Notes: generated by a model not told the origin, from the sequence alone. 36,884 bases of DNA from Fimivicinus intestinavium (GCA_018715765.1 DVKY01000029.1:1-36884), one strand, 5' to 3'. Positions 1 through 8,373 are shown, numbered from the stretch's first letter. Numbers and translations are program-made.

Positions 1-22
1 CTCTGTTTTTTCTACAAAATAT

Positions 23-51
23 TTGACATATTGCGATGATTATAGTATGAT
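23..51 (+). promoter_or_regulatory. Sigma-A promoter of the PTS operon
   Basis: TTGACA at 23-28 and TATGAT at 46-51 are separated by exactly 17 bp. It would start a transcript near position 58 with a leader of about 140 nt before the IIB gene. Confidence 0.75.
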
Positions 52-111
52 TACACCAAGAGATAAGAGAGTTCTCTAAAAGTTTTCAATTTTTTACCGT
101 TTTTCGACGAA

Positions 112-154
112 TTGAAGCATTTTGTTGAATATAAATTGCAATATTATGCTTCAA
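112..154 (+). promoter_or_regulatory. Inverted repeat in the PTS leader (possible operator or RNA hairpin)
   Basis: TTGAAGCAT (112-120) and ATGCTTCAA (146-154) are perfect complements with a 25-nt spacer. They lie between the promoter and the first PTS gene. A second weak promoter-like pair, TTGTTG (122-127) and TATGCT (145-150), sits inside. It could be a repressor operator or an antiterminator-type RNA element. No regulator gene is next to it in the window. Confidence 0.4.
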
Positions 155-199
155 ATGGAAAGATCCAATGATTCGATAGAGAAAGAGAGGTGTTCCGGA

Positions 200-490
200 A
201 TGATAAGCATTTTAATGGTGTGCGGGAATGGCTGTGGAAGCAGCCTTGTCTGTCAGATGAGCGTTGAGGCGGTTCTTGATGAGTTGGGTGTGAAAGCAAA
301 CATTGATCATAGCGACATGCTTTCTGCTGCCTCCAAGCATGCGGAAATCCTGATTGCGGGGATCAATTTCAAACCCCACTTTGACCATTTTCAGGACTTC
401 CCCAACAAGATCTATCTGAATTCCCTCGTGAATAAGGAAGAGATCCGCGAAAAGCTTAAACCCGTACTGGAAGAAAACGGGTGGCTGTAA
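200..490 (+). CDS. PTS system EIIB component, ascorbate (UlaB/SgaB) type
   Basis: This cytoplasmic phosphocarrier would receive phosphate from an EIIA protein and pass it to sugar entering through the downstream EIIC. The 96-residue product has the EIIB phosphorylation loop near its N-terminus, VCGNGCGSS, with Cys8 as the expected phosphocysteine; the UlaB family has the same CGNG-x-GSS pattern and about the same length. An upstream in-frame ATG at 122 would add 26 residues without family similarity, whereas the ATG at 200 has GAGAGG about 9 nt before it and places the loop at the usual distance, so 200 was chosen. The EIIC gene follows after 46 nt. No EIIA is seen in the window, so it must be supplied elsewhere. 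Substrate cannot be deduced: ascorbate-family systems also carry other sugars. Confidence 0.85.
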   Translation: MISILMVCGNGCGSSLVCQMSVEAVLDELGVKANIDHSDMLSAASKHAEILIAGINFKPHFDHFQDFPNKIYLNSLVNKEEIREKLKPVLEENGWL

Positions 491-536
491 CCTCTCTCAG
501 TAAGGGAGAAATCATTTTGGGAAAGGAAGCGAAACG

Positions 537-1862
537 ATGGCTATTTTTATGAGTATTTTAAACTTTATCATTGACAACATTTTTACCAATGCATCCATTA
601 TTCTCGGCCTTGTCGCTCTGATTGGTCTGGTTTTGCAGAAGAAATCCGTCAGCCAGTGCATCAGCGGCACGTTTAAGACCATCATGGGCTTCATGATTCT
701 ATCCTCTGGTTCCTCCGTAATTGTAGGTTCTCTGGAAAATTTCAGCACATGGTTTTCCGCAGGGCTTGGCATTGACGGCGCCGTGGCCTCTATCGAGGCA
801 GTGCTGGCTGTGGCTATGCAGGAAGAGAGCATTGGGCGCGATATCGCGTTGGTCTATGCTGGCATCTTTGTTGTGAATATTCTGATCGCACGTTTCACCA
901 AGTTTAAATATGTGTTCCTGAACGGTGAGGCGCCCATTTACATGGCGATGATCAGTATTTTGTTCGGCGTTGGGCTCTGCGGCCTGGGCCATATCCCGGC
1001 AGTTATTCTCGGCTCGATTCTGGGCGGCATCTGCTGCATCATTTTCCCGGCCATGGCGCAGCCGTTTGTCAGGAAGATTACAGGCAGCGATGATATCGCG
1101 CTTGGCCATTTCTGCACGCTGGGCTATGTGCTCACCGCATTTGTTTCCAAATTAACAGGCAACCCGGCCAAATCCACGGAGGATACCAAGCTCAGCACGA
1201 AGCTGTCCTTCCTCCAGGATACATATCTTGCGGTCGGAGCTGTCATGATCCCCCTGTACATTCTGATGGCGATTCTGGCTGGCCCCGAAGTGGTGGGTGA
1301 AGTTTCAGGCGGCAAGAATTACATTGTTTTTGCAATTATGCAGGGCGTCACTTTCTGCGTAGGCCTGTTTATCCTGCTGACCGGTGTACGGCTCCTGATC
1401 GCCGAACTGGTGCCTGCTTTCGCGGGCATTGCCAAAAAGGTGGTTCCGGGCGCCCGGCCGGCTCTGGATTGCCCCGTGCTTTTCACCTATGCGCCAAACG
1501 CCATTGTCTATGGCTTTATTTTCACTACGGTTGGTACCATCATCGGTATGTTCCTGTGGCCGCTGTTTGGCCTGCCGATGGTCATTCCGGGCATCATGAG
1601 CAACTTCTTCGCCGGCGGCACGGCGGCAATTTTTGCAAATGCCACTGGTGGACGGCGCGGCACCATCATCGGCAGCATTGTGCATGGCCTGTTTATTTCC
1701 CTGCTCCCGGCGCTTGTGGCGCCCTATCTGGGGCAGATTGTTATCGAGGGGCTTCCGTCCCTTGCGGCATACACCATGACGGATGTGGACTGCGTATCGA
1801 TGGGCCTGTTTTACAGCTGGCTGCTTAAGCCTGTTCTTGGGCTCTTCGGCGTTGCGGCCTGA
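537..1862 (+). CDS. PTS system EIIC component, ascorbate (UlaA/SgaT) type
   Basis: Integral membrane permease of the AG (ascorbate-galactitol) PTS superfamily, carrying out translocation and phosphorylation of substrate with the EIIB encoded just upstream. The 441-residue product is almost entirely hydrophobic with roughly ten or more membrane segments. The N-terminal FIIDNIFTNASIILGLVALI and the stretch GSDDIALGH-FCTLGY are typical of the UlaA family, as is the length (family about 420-470). The ATG at 537 has GGAAAGGAAG 6-15 nt upstream. The gene is co-transcribed with EIIB and followed by a strong terminator at 1939-1977, so this is a two-gene operon lacking its EIIA. Substrate specificity is not visible from sequence. 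Confidence 0.9.
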   Translation: MAIFMSILNFIIDNIFTNASIILGLVALIGLVLQKKSVSQCISGTFKTIMGFMILSSGSSVIVGSLENFSTWFSAGLGIDGAVASIEAVLAVAMQEESIGRDIALVYAGIFVVNILIARFTKFKYVFLNGEAPIYMAMISILFGVGLCGLGHIPAVILGSILGGICCIIFPAMAQPFVRKITGSDDIALGHFCTLGYVLTAFVSKLTGNPAKSTEDTKLSTKLSFLQDTYLAVGAVMIPLYILMAILAGPEVVGEVSGGKNYIVFAIMQGVTFCVGLFILLTGVRLLIAELVPAFAGIAKKVVPGARPALDCPVLFTYAPNAIVYGFIFTTVGTIIGMFLWPLFGLPMVIPGIMSNFFAGGTAAIFANATGGRRGTIIGSIVHGLFISLLPALVAPYLGQIVIEGLPSLAAYTMTDVDCVSMGLFYSWLLKPVLGLFGVAA

Positions 1863-1938
1863 TCGGATTCCCTCTTTTCAAACAGAATGAAGCTGCCGGG
1901 GCCGGTTTTCCTCTGGAAAAACGGCGAACGGGAAAGCG

Positions 1939-1977
1939 CCCCTGATGCACACCGCCCCTGTGCATCAGGGGATTTTT
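1939..1977 (+). terminator. Intrinsic terminator of the PTS operon
   Basis: A 13-bp perfect stem, CCCCTGATGCACA (1939-1951) with its complement at 1959-1971, a 7-nt loop, then ATTTTT. Confidence 0.85.
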
Positions 1978-2070
1978 GATATGGCTGCCTGGCTCTTCCG
2001 TGCGAATTTTGGGGCGCTCTGCACTGCAATATTCCTGGATTGGGGGAGATCCGGAGACAGGATTTATACC

Positions 2071-2099
2071 TTGACAAGCGGGGAAAACCGTGCTAGGAT
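2071..2099 (+). promoter_or_regulatory. Sigma-A promoter of the ilv-leu operon
   Basis: TTGACA (2071-2076), 17-bp spacer, TAGGAT (2094-2099). The predicted start is near 2106, just before the T-box leader. Confidence 0.8.
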
Positions 2100-2105
2100 A
2101 TCAAA

Positions 2106-2388
2106 AAAGCCAAAAGGCTTGGATGGGGAGCAGTAGCCATATCTGCATGCGCAGAGAGCCGCCGGTCGCTGCAAGGCGGTGATGTTGGTCTGGTGAACTC
2201 GCCCCGGAGCTGCAAACTGAAAGCGCTGCAAAGCGTGCTAGGGGAGACGGAAGCCCTCCGTTACAGGGGCAGGGATTCGGCCCAGAGGGCCCGATGCCGT
2301 AAGCGGCCCTGAACGGGGCAATTGAAGTGGTACCGCGGAAGTGTTTTGACACGCCTTCGTCTTCAAGAGAAGAGGAAGGCGTTTTTTG
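2106..2388 (+). promoter_or_regulatory. T-box riboswitch leader, probable tRNA-Leu (CUC specifier)
   Basis: A leader of about 280 nt that senses uncharged tRNA and controls ilvB-ilvN-cimA-leuC-leuD. The diagnostic T-box AAGTGGTACCGCGG lies at 2325-2338 and is followed directly by a terminator (2351-2388) that the antiterminator would replace. Stem I carries the usual AGCAGTAG (5' side) and AGAGAGCCG elements. The specifier-loop region reads GGTGAACTCGCC; the triplet CTC at 2198-2200 is in the expected place and would pair with a Leu anticodon. A Leu specifier agrees with known ilv-leu T-boxes of Bacillus. The T-box call is firm; the specifier is inferred by position and not by a folded model. 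Confidence 0.92.
2351..2388 (+). terminator. T-box attenuator terminator
   Basis: ACGCCTTC (2351-2358) pairs with GAAGGCGT (2375-2382). An inner TCTTC/GAAGA extension and an AAGA loop complete the hairpin, followed by a T6 tract. It lies 60 nt before the ilvB ribosome site and would stop transcription when tRNA is charged. Confidence 0.88.
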
Positions 2389-2454
2389 TTTTGGCTGCTT
2401 TCCGGTGAGCAGGGCGTTGGTGCCAAACAAAACAAGAGAGCAGGAGGGATTAGC

Positions 2455-4137
2455 ATGGAGAAAACAGGCGCGCAAATCATTATGGAGGTTTTGCTGGAGC
2501 AGGGAGTGGATACGATTTTTGGGTATCCCGGCGCTACGGTTCTGGCAGTGTATGACGCGCTCTATGACTACAGCGGTAAAATCCGCCACATCCTGACTGC
2601 ACACGAGCAGGGGGCGGCACACGCGGCCGAGGGCTATGCGCGCGCCAGCGGAAAAACAGGCGTCTGCCTCGCTACCTCCGGCCCCGGGTCAACAAACTTG
2701 GTCACAGGCATCGCCTCCGCCTTTATGGATTCCATCCCGGTTGTGTTTATCACCGGCAATGTGGACGCTTCGCTCCTCGGGCGGGATAGCTTCCAGGAGG
2801 TGGATACCACCGGCATCACCATGCCGGTTACAAAGCACAGCTTTATTGTGAAGCGGATTGAGGACTTGGCCCATAGCCTGCGGGAGGCGTTTCGCATTGC
2901 GGGCTCTGGACGGAAGGGCCCTGTGCTCGTCGATATCCCCAAAAACATTACGCTTGCCAGCACGGATTACACGCCGCAGCCAGCCGTGTGTATGACGCCG
3001 CCGAAGCCCTTGCGCGCGGATTGCCTGGAGCGTGCTGTGCAGGCAATCCGATCCGCCCGGCAGCCACTGCTCTATATCGGCGGAGGCGTAATCTCCTCCG
3101 GCGCCTCGGCGGAGCTTGTTACGCTCGCGCAGCGGCTGGATATCCCGGTTGCCTCCTCTATGATGGGCCTCGGCGGTTTCCCTGCCGATCATCCGCTCTA
3201 TCTCGGTATGATCGGCATGCACGGCGCCTATGCGGCCAACCGGGCGGCACAGGAGTGCGATCTGCTGATTGCGGCGGGCGCGCGGTTTTCCGACCGGGTG
3301 GCAGGCAACCGCGCGCAGTTTGCGCCAAAGGCAAAAATTATACATATGGATATTGACCCGGCGGAGATGGATAAAAATTTGTTTGCGGAATATCATCTGC
3401 GCGGCGATTTGAAGGAGATTTTCAGGAGGCTTTTAACGGCCCTGCCCCCGATGGAACACGCCGCCTGGCGGGCGCAGACGGCTTCCTTCCGGCAGCCGCA
3501 ACCTTCCGAGCCGGAGGACGGGCTGCCCACGCCCAAGCAGGTCATTGAGACGCTGGACCGCCTCACGCCGGATGAAACGCAGATTGTGACGGACGTAGGG
3601 CAGCACCAGATGTGGACGGCGCAGTACTACACCTTTGAAAAGCCGCGTACCTTCATCACCTCAGGGGGCTTGGGCGCGATGGGCTTCGGCTTGGGGGCGG
3701 CCATCGGCGCTTCGCTTGCGAACCCTGCGTGCAGGACGGTGCTTGTCAGCGGGGACGGCAGCTTCCACATGAATCTCAACGAGCTGGCCACCGCTGTCTC
3801 CTACCGGCTGCCCATTGTGGATCTTGTGATGAATAACACAGTGCTCGGCATGGTGCGGCAATGGCAGACGGTGTTTTACCATCACCGTTATGCGCAGACT
3901 GCGCCGCAGCGGCAGACGGATCTGGTGCGGCTGGCTGAGGCATTTGGCGCAAAGGGCTTGCGCATTGAGCGGGCGGAGCAGGTTGAACCGGTGCTGCGTC
4001 AGGCGTTGGCCTGCGGCGGACCGTGTGTGGTGGACTGCCGGATTTCCCCGGATGCGATGGTGCTGCCGATGATCCCTCCCGGCGGCGCTGTGCAGGATAC
4101 GATTAACGTGTTTACGGAATCAAAGGAGGCTTTTTGA
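2455..4137 (+). CDS. ilvB: Acetolactate synthase, large (catalytic) subunit
   Basis: Thiamine-diphosphate enzyme condensing two pyruvates to acetolactate (Val/Leu) or pyruvate with 2-oxobutyrate to acetohydroxybutyrate (Ile). The 560 residues match the family length. HEQGAAHAAEGYARA carries the catalytic Glu51; the ThDP/Mg motif GDGS-F-x2-N begins at Gly433. The three-domain order (N-terminal PYR, central FAD-type, C-terminal PP) is as expected. The in-frame ATG at 2386 lies inside the terminator, so the ATG at 2455 with CAGGAGGG 8 nt upstream was chosen. It is the first gene after the T-box leader and overlaps ilvN by four bases (ATGA), implying translational coupling of the two subunits. 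Confidence 0.95.
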   Translation: MEKTGAQIIMEVLLEQGVDTIFGYPGATVLAVYDALYDYSGKIRHILTAHEQGAAHAAEGYARASGKTGVCLATSGPGSTNLVTGIASAFMDSIPVVFITGNVDASLLGRDSFQEVDTTGITMPVTKHSFIVKRIEDLAHSLREAFRIAGSGRKGPVLVDIPKNITLASTDYTPQPAVCMTPPKPLRADCLERAVQAIRSARQPLLYIGGGVISSGASAELVTLAQRLDIPVASSMMGLGGFPADHPLYLGMIGMHGAYAANRAAQECDLLIAAGARFSDRVAGNRAQFAPKAKIIHMDIDPAEMDKNLFAEYHLRGDLKEIFRRLLTALPPMEHAAWRAQTASFRQPQPSEPEDGLPTPKQVIETLDRLTPDETQIVTDVGQHQMWTAQYYTFEKPRTFITSGGLGAMGFGLGAAIGASLANPACRTVLVSGDGSFHMNLNELATAVSYRLPIVDLVMNNTVLGMVRQWQTVFYHHRYAQTAPQRQTDLVRLAEAFGAKGLRIERAEQVEPVLRQALACGGPCVVDCRISPDAMVLPMIPPGGAVQDTINVFTESKEAF

Positions 4138-4664
4138 TGGAGAAGTTATCCCTCTCCGCCCTGGTGAACAACCATGCGGGCGTGCTGCTGCGGGTGGTGG
4201 GCCTGTTTTCCCGCCGCGGCTACAACATTCAGAGCCTTACCGTGTCAGAGACGGAGGATTCCCGTTTTTCCCGCATGACGATTGTGTCTGAGGCCGCTCC
4301 CGTCACCTTCCGCCAGATGGAGAAGCAGCTTTTGAAGCTTGAGGATGTCGTCAAGGTCATCCGACTCGAGGAGGAGCACCTGATCGCCAGCGAGCTTGCT
4401 CTGGTCAAGGTGCGCGCGCTGAACAAAGACCGCCCTGCCGTGCTGCGTACCATCTCAAAGTATGGCGCGCGCGTGAAGGATATCGGGCACCGCACGATTA
4501 CCGCGGAGCTGACCGGCGCGACGGAACGTATCGACAGTTTTATTGAAGATATGGGGGAGCATGGGATTGTGGAAATGTCCCGCTCCGGTATGACGGCGCT
4601 GGAAAGCGGAGATGAGAGCATTCGGGATCATGAAGCTGTCACAGGCGCGCAGCCGCGGGACTGA
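4134..4664 (+). CDS. ilvN: Acetolactate synthase, small (regulatory) subunit
   Basis: Regulatory partner of IlvB that binds valine or related effectors and raises catalytic activity. The 176-residue product begins with an ACT domain: residues 1-75 include NNHAGVLLRVVGLFSRRGYN, followed by SLTVSETED, the canonical beginning of IlvN/IlvH proteins. A C-terminal AHAS small-subunit domain follows (about 80-160). The start codon overlaps the ilvB stop (ATGA at 4134-4137) and AAAGGAGG lies just upstream inside ilvB. The gene length equals that of long-form small subunits. A gap of 145 nt with an inverted repeat separates it from cimA. Confidence 0.94.
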   Translation: MMEKLSLSALVNNHAGVLLRVVGLFSRRGYNIQSLTVSETEDSRFSRMTIVSEAAPVTFRQMEKQLLKLEDVVKVIRLEEEHLIASELALVKVRALNKDRPAVLRTISKYGARVKDIGHRTITAELTGATERIDSFIEDMGEHGIVEMSRSGMTALESGDESIRDHEAVTGAQPRD

Positions 4665-4673
4665 CGGTTTGTA

Positions 4674-4703
4674 TAGACACAGGCGAGCAGGATGTGCTAC
4701 ACT
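4674..4703 (+). promoter_or_regulatory. Possible internal promoter ahead of cimA
   Basis: TAGACA (4674-4679), 18-bp spacer and TACACT (4698-4703) with an extended TGC just before the -10. The -10 lies at the edge of the inverted repeat described next, which could therefore act as an operator. Both hexamers deviate from consensus. Confidence 0.35.
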
Positions 4704-4723
4704 ACCAAAGGAGCACATCCTGC
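4687..4723 (+). repeat. 12-bp inverted repeat between ilvN and cimA
   Basis: GCAGGATGTGCT (4687-4698) and AGCACATCCTGC (4712-4723) are perfect complements around a 13-nt loop. No T-run follows, so it is not a normal terminator. It could be an operator over the adjacent -10, an mRNA processing or stability hairpin between the ilvBN and cimA-leuCD parts, or a partial attenuator. Confidence 0.6.
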
Positions 4724-4809
4724 ATCGGGGGCGGTTTGCCTGCCAAACGCTTTGCAGGCTGTCGTGGCCCGGGTGTGGCCCATATTTATGATGAAAGGGG
4801 GCGGCGCTT

Positions 4810-6423
4810 TTGCAGCGGCATGTTACCATTTTGGATTCTACCCTGCGCGACGGCGCGCAGGGGGAAGGCATCTCCTTTTCTGTGGAGGATAAGCTTGGCA
4901 TTGTGCGTGCGCTCGACGAGCTGGGCATAACCTATCTGGAAGCGGGTAACCCAGCCTCCAACCCGAAAGAACTGGAGTTTTTTGAGCGGGCTTCGCAGTT
5001 GCCGCTGAAGCATGCGGTCCTTGTCGCTTTCGGCAGCACTTGCCGAAAGGGAAGCACACCGGAAGTGGATGCCAACTGCCAGGCGCTTTTGCATGCCAAT
5101 ACCAGGGTAGTCTCAATTTTTGGCAAGTGCTGGGATTTACATGTGCGCGAAATCCTCCAAACTACGCGGGAGGAAAACCTGCGCATGGTGGAGGAGACCT
5201 GCCGTTTTTTCTGCTCGCACGGGAAATCGGTGATTTTTGACGCGGAGCACTTTTTTGACGGCTACCAGGCCAACCAGGCCTTTGCTCTGGAGGTGCTGCG
5301 CGCAGCAGTGCGCGGCGGCGCGGAAAACGTAACGCTGTGCGATACCAACGGCGGTGCCCTTCCGGCTGCAATCCGTTCGGTTACACAGGCGGTTTGTACC
5401 GCCCTGCCCGGCGTAGAGGTGGGGATCCATGTGCATGATGACTGCGGCATGGCGGTTGCAAACACGATCTGCGCCGTTGAAGGCGGCGCGACCCACGCAC
5501 AGGGGACGTTTCTTGGCTTTGGAGAGCGCACTGGCAACGCGAACCTTTCCGCCGTGATCCCCACGCTCCAGCTTAAATGCGGGGCCGTCTGCATACCGCC
5601 GGAGAACTTGCCCTTGCTCACCGCCACGGCGATGCGTATTGCGGAGATTGCCAACGTCACTCTGCATAAAAATATGCCCTTTGTGGGGCGCAGTGCGTTC
5701 GCCCATAAGGCTGGCATGCATGCAGACGGGGTGCTGAAAAACGAGCGCTCCTTTGAGCACATTGATCCGGCGTTGGTGGGGAACCACAGGCGCTTTTTGA
5801 TGTCAGAGATGACAGGCAAATCCGCTGTGCTGCGCCGGGTGCAGAAGCTTTATCCCGGTATCACACGGGATTCTCCTGTGCTCGCCGACATTGTGGGCGA
5901 GCTTAAGGAAAAGGAGCACCAAGGCTACCAATATGAGGGCGCGGATTCCAGCTTTGAGCTGATTATCCGCAAGCGGGTAGCCGGTGTGGAGCCCTTTTTC
6001 GACCTGATCAGCTACAAGGTGCTGGATGAATTGCCCTATGATAATAACCACAGCGCCACAGCTACCATCAAAATCCGCGTCGGCGGCAAGGTGAAGATCG
6101 CCGCTTCCGACGGCGACGGCCCGGTGAACGCTTTGGATAAGGCGCTGCGCGAGGCGCTGGCGGAGTTCTATCCCTGCCTCAACGAGGTGCGTCTGATCGA
6201 CTATAAGGTGCGTGTGATGGAGCCAAAGGATGCAACGGCGGCGCGTGTGCGCGTTTTGATCACCTCGGCGGACGGCAGCGATATCTGGACGACGGTGGGC
6301 GTCTCTCAGGATATCATTGAGGCGAGCTGGATTGCATTGGTGGATTCCATTGAGCATAAGCTCTGTGCGCAGCGGGATCAGGCTGCGCAGCAGATGAATT
6401 GCGAAAAACCAAAAAAGGATTGA
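4810..6423 (+). CDS. cimA: (R)-citramalate synthase
   Basis: Condenses pyruvate with acetyl-CoA to (R)-citramalate, the threonine-independent entry into isoleucine synthesis; the product is isomerised by LeuCD, encoded next. The 537 residues fit CimA (about 520-540) better than LeuA. The DRE-TIM signature LRDGAQGEG (Arg13, Asp14) opens the catalytic domain; the metal-site HVHDD (His207, His209) follows, and residues about 370-510 form the LeuA-type allosteric domain. EAGNPASNPK near residue 45 is characteristic of CimA-like proteins. The start is a TTG at 4810 with AAAGGGGG 8-15 nt upstream; no in-frame ATG lies before it. LeuC starts 17 nt after the stop. The chance that it is a 2-isopropylmalate synthase is small but only assay can exclude it. 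Confidence 0.88.
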   Translation: MQRHVTILDSTLRDGAQGEGISFSVEDKLGIVRALDELGITYLEAGNPASNPKELEFFERASQLPLKHAVLVAFGSTCRKGSTPEVDANCQALLHANTRVVSIFGKCWDLHVREILQTTREENLRMVEETCRFFCSHGKSVIFDAEHFFDGYQANQAFALEVLRAAVRGGAENVTLCDTNGGALPAAIRSVTQAVCTALPGVEVGIHVHDDCGMAVANTICAVEGGATHAQGTFLGFGERTGNANLSAVIPTLQLKCGAVCIPPENLPLLTATAMRIAEIANVTLHKNMPFVGRSAFAHKAGMHADGVLKNERSFEHIDPALVGNHRRFLMSEMTGKSAVLRRVQKLYPGITRDSPVLADIVGELKEKEHQGYQYEGADSSFELIIRKRVAGVEPFFDLISYKVLDELPYDNNHSATATIKIRVGGKVKIAASDGDGPVNALDKALREALAEFYPCLNEVRLIDYKVRVMEPKDATAARVRVLITSADGSDIWTTVGVSQDIIEASWIALVDSIEHKLCAQRDQAAQQMNCEKPKKD

Positions 6424-6439
6424 GATAGGAGGCTTTTTT

Positions 6440-7699
6440 ATGGGAATGACAATGACGCAGAAAATTTTGGCCGCCCACGCGGGGCTCAGCGAGGTGAAGG
6501 CCGGCCAGCTCATTGAGGCGAAGCTCGATATGGTGCTGGGCAATGATATCACCTCGCCGGTTGCGATCAATGAATTTGAGCGCTGCGGCGCAAATTCGGT
6601 GTTTGACAAGGGCAAGATCTCGCTGGTGATGGATCACTTTGTGCCGAACAAGGATATCAAATCCGCTGAGCACACCAAACAGGTGCGCACCTTTGCCGCA
6701 AAATACGGCATCGAGCACTTCTACGATGTGGGTGAGATGGGCGTGGAGCATGCCCTGCTGCCGGAGAAGGGCATTGTGGCTCCCGGCGATGCGGTTATCG
6801 GCGCGGATTCGCACACCTGCACCTACGGGGCACTCGGCGCGTTTTCCACCGGCGTCGGCTCTACAGATATGGCGGCGGGAATGATCACTGGCAAGGCGTG
6901 GTTTAAGGTGCCGTCTGCCATCCGCGTGACGCTGACGGGCAGCCTGCCGCAGTATGTCAGCGGCAAGGATGTGATCCTGCATCTGATCGGCATGATCGGG
7001 GTGGACGGCGCGCTGTACCGCTCGCTGGAGTTCACCGGCGAGGGTGTGAAGGCGCTCTCTATGGACGACCGCCTGTGTATCGCCAATATGGCCATTGAAT
7101 GCGGTGCGAAAAATGGCATCTTCCCGGTGGACGAGACGACGCTTCACTATGTGCAGGGCCGTGTACAGCGGCCTTGGCAGGTATATGAGGCGGATGAGGA
7201 TGCCGTTTATGAACAGGAAATTACGATTGACCTTTCCACTCTGCGCCCGACGGTTGCTTTTCCGCACCTTCCGGAAAATACAAAGACGGTGGATGAGGCG
7301 GGCGATGTGACAATCGATCAGGTTGTGATCGGCTCCTGCACAAACGGGCGCATGGAGGATATGCGGATTGCCGCAGAGATCCTGAAGGGGCGCCGGGTGC
7401 ATAAGGGCGTGCGCACCATCATTATCCCCGCCACGCAGGAGGTTTATCTGCAATGCATCAAAGAGGGCCTGGCGGAGATTTTCATTGAGGCGGGCGCTGT
7501 TGTCAGCACGCCGACCTGCGGCCCATGTCTGGGCGGTTATATGGGGATTCTGGCTGCCGGTGAGCGCGCGGTTTCTACCACCAACCGTAACTTTGTCGGC
7601 CGTATGGGCCATGTGGACAGCGAGGTGTATCTCGCTTCCCCCGCCGTCGCTGCGGCGAGCGCTGTTGCGGGCAGAATTGCGGATCCCGCAAAAATATAA
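6440..7699 (+). CDS. leuC: 3-isopropylmalate/(R)-citramalate isomerase, large subunit
   Basis: [4Fe-4S] aconitase-family dehydratase subunit that with LeuD moves the hydroxyl of 2-isopropylmalate (Leu) or citramalate (Ile route). The 419-residue length is that of the shorter HacA-type large subunits. The cluster ligands are visible as SCTNGR (Cys300) and TCGPCLGG (Cys360, Cys363); DSHTCTYGALGAF in the first domain is also conserved. ATG at 6440 follows ATAGGAGGC by 8 nt. It stands between cimA and leuD in one operon. Because cimA is adjacent and no leuA or leuB is present, citramalate is at least one natural substrate; dual use is inference. Confidence 0.93.
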   Translation: MGMTMTQKILAAHAGLSEVKAGQLIEAKLDMVLGNDITSPVAINEFERCGANSVFDKGKISLVMDHFVPNKDIKSAEHTKQVRTFAAKYGIEHFYDVGEMGVEHALLPEKGIVAPGDAVIGADSHTCTYGALGAFSTGVGSTDMAAGMITGKAWFKVPSAIRVTLTGSLPQYVSGKDVILHLIGMIGVDGALYRSLEFTGEGVKALSMDDRLCIANMAIECGAKNGIFPVDETTLHYVQGRVQRPWQVYEADEDAVYEQEITIDLSTLRPTVAFPHLPENTKTVDEAGDVTIDQVVIGSCTNGRMEDMRIAAEILKGRRVHKGVRTIIIPATQEVYLQCIKEGLAEIFIEAGAVVSTPTCGPCLGGYMGILAAGERAVSTTNRNFVGRMGHVDSEVYLASPAVAAASAVAGRIADPAKI

Positions 7700-7726
7700 A
7701 TCGATCAGGAAAGGATGAATGCAGCA

Positions 7727-8212
7727 ATGAAAGCACAGGGCTTTGTTCATAAATATGGCAGCAACGTCGATACGGACGTGATCATTCCAGCGCGGTACCT
7801 CAACACCGCCGACCACAAGGAACTTGCGGCGCACTGCATGGAGGATATTGACAGGGAGTTTATCCATCGGGTCAGGCCGGGTGACCTGATTGTGGCAGAT
7901 GATAATTTTGGCTGCGGCTCCTCCCGGGAACACGCGCCGATTGCGATCAAGGCGGCTGGGGTTTCCTGTGTGATCGCCAAAAGCTTTGCGCGGATTTTTT
8001 ACCGCAACGCGATCAATATTGGCCTGCCGATTTTGGAGTGCCCGCAGGCAAGCGATGGAATCCGCAATGGGGACGAGGTCAGCGTGGACTTTGATGCTGG
8101 TGTAATCACCGATTTGACGACGGGCGAGCAATTCCAGGCGGAATCTTTCCCACCGTTTATTCAGAATATTATTGCAAAGGGCGGATTGCTCAACGCAATT
8201 GCCCACAAATAA
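7727..8212 (+). CDS. leuD: 3-isopropylmalate/(R)-citramalate isomerase, small subunit
   Basis: Swivelling-domain partner of LeuC. The 161 residues match the HacB/LeuD short form; the family motif DNFGCGSSREHAP, with YGSNVDTDVIIPARYLNT near the N-terminus, is intact. Two ATGs are possible, at 7715 and 7727. The one at 7727 was chosen because the AGGAAAGGA ribosome site (7707-7715) would overlap the earlier start, and because family members normally begin MKA-x-G. It is the last gene of the T-box operon; a 13-bp hairpin lies 128 nt downstream. ilvC, ilvD, ilvE, leuA and leuB are absent from the window and must be elsewhere. Confidence 0.93.
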   Translation: MKAQGFVHKYGSNVDTDVIIPARYLNTADHKELAAHCMEDIDREFIHRVRPGDLIVADDNFGCGSSREHAPIAIKAAGVSCVIAKSFARIFYRNAINIGLPILECPQASDGIRNGDEVSVDFDAGVITDLTTGEQFQAESFPPFIQNIIAKGGLLNAIAHK

Positions 8213-8340
8213 TCCTGTGCCTGCGCTACAAAGCGCTTTATAAGTATCTTCCGCAGGGTATCGGGCGGAGCCCTTGCAAAATATGCATGCTGCCTCCGTC
8301 TAAATGCAGCGGCACGGAAATCAGAGGCCATCATAAGGGA

Positions 8341-8373
8341 AGGAGCGCGTCAGCATGTGCCTGACGCGCTCCT
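8341..8373. terminator. Hairpin between convergent leuD and the RHH-like gene
   Basis: AGGAGCGCGTCAG (8341-8353) and its exact complement (8361-8373) form a 13-bp stem with a 7-nt loop. The stop codon of the minus-strand gene overlaps its right arm. T-runs are weak on both sides, so termination efficiency is uncertain; position suggests a shared bidirectional terminator. Confidence 0.55.

Noticed and set aside
6314..8206. 630-codon open frame on the minus strand opposite leuC and leuD
   Set aside because: It lies wholly antisense to well-supported leuC/leuD; length arises from GC-biased codon structure of the sense genes. No ribosome site and no recognisable domain.
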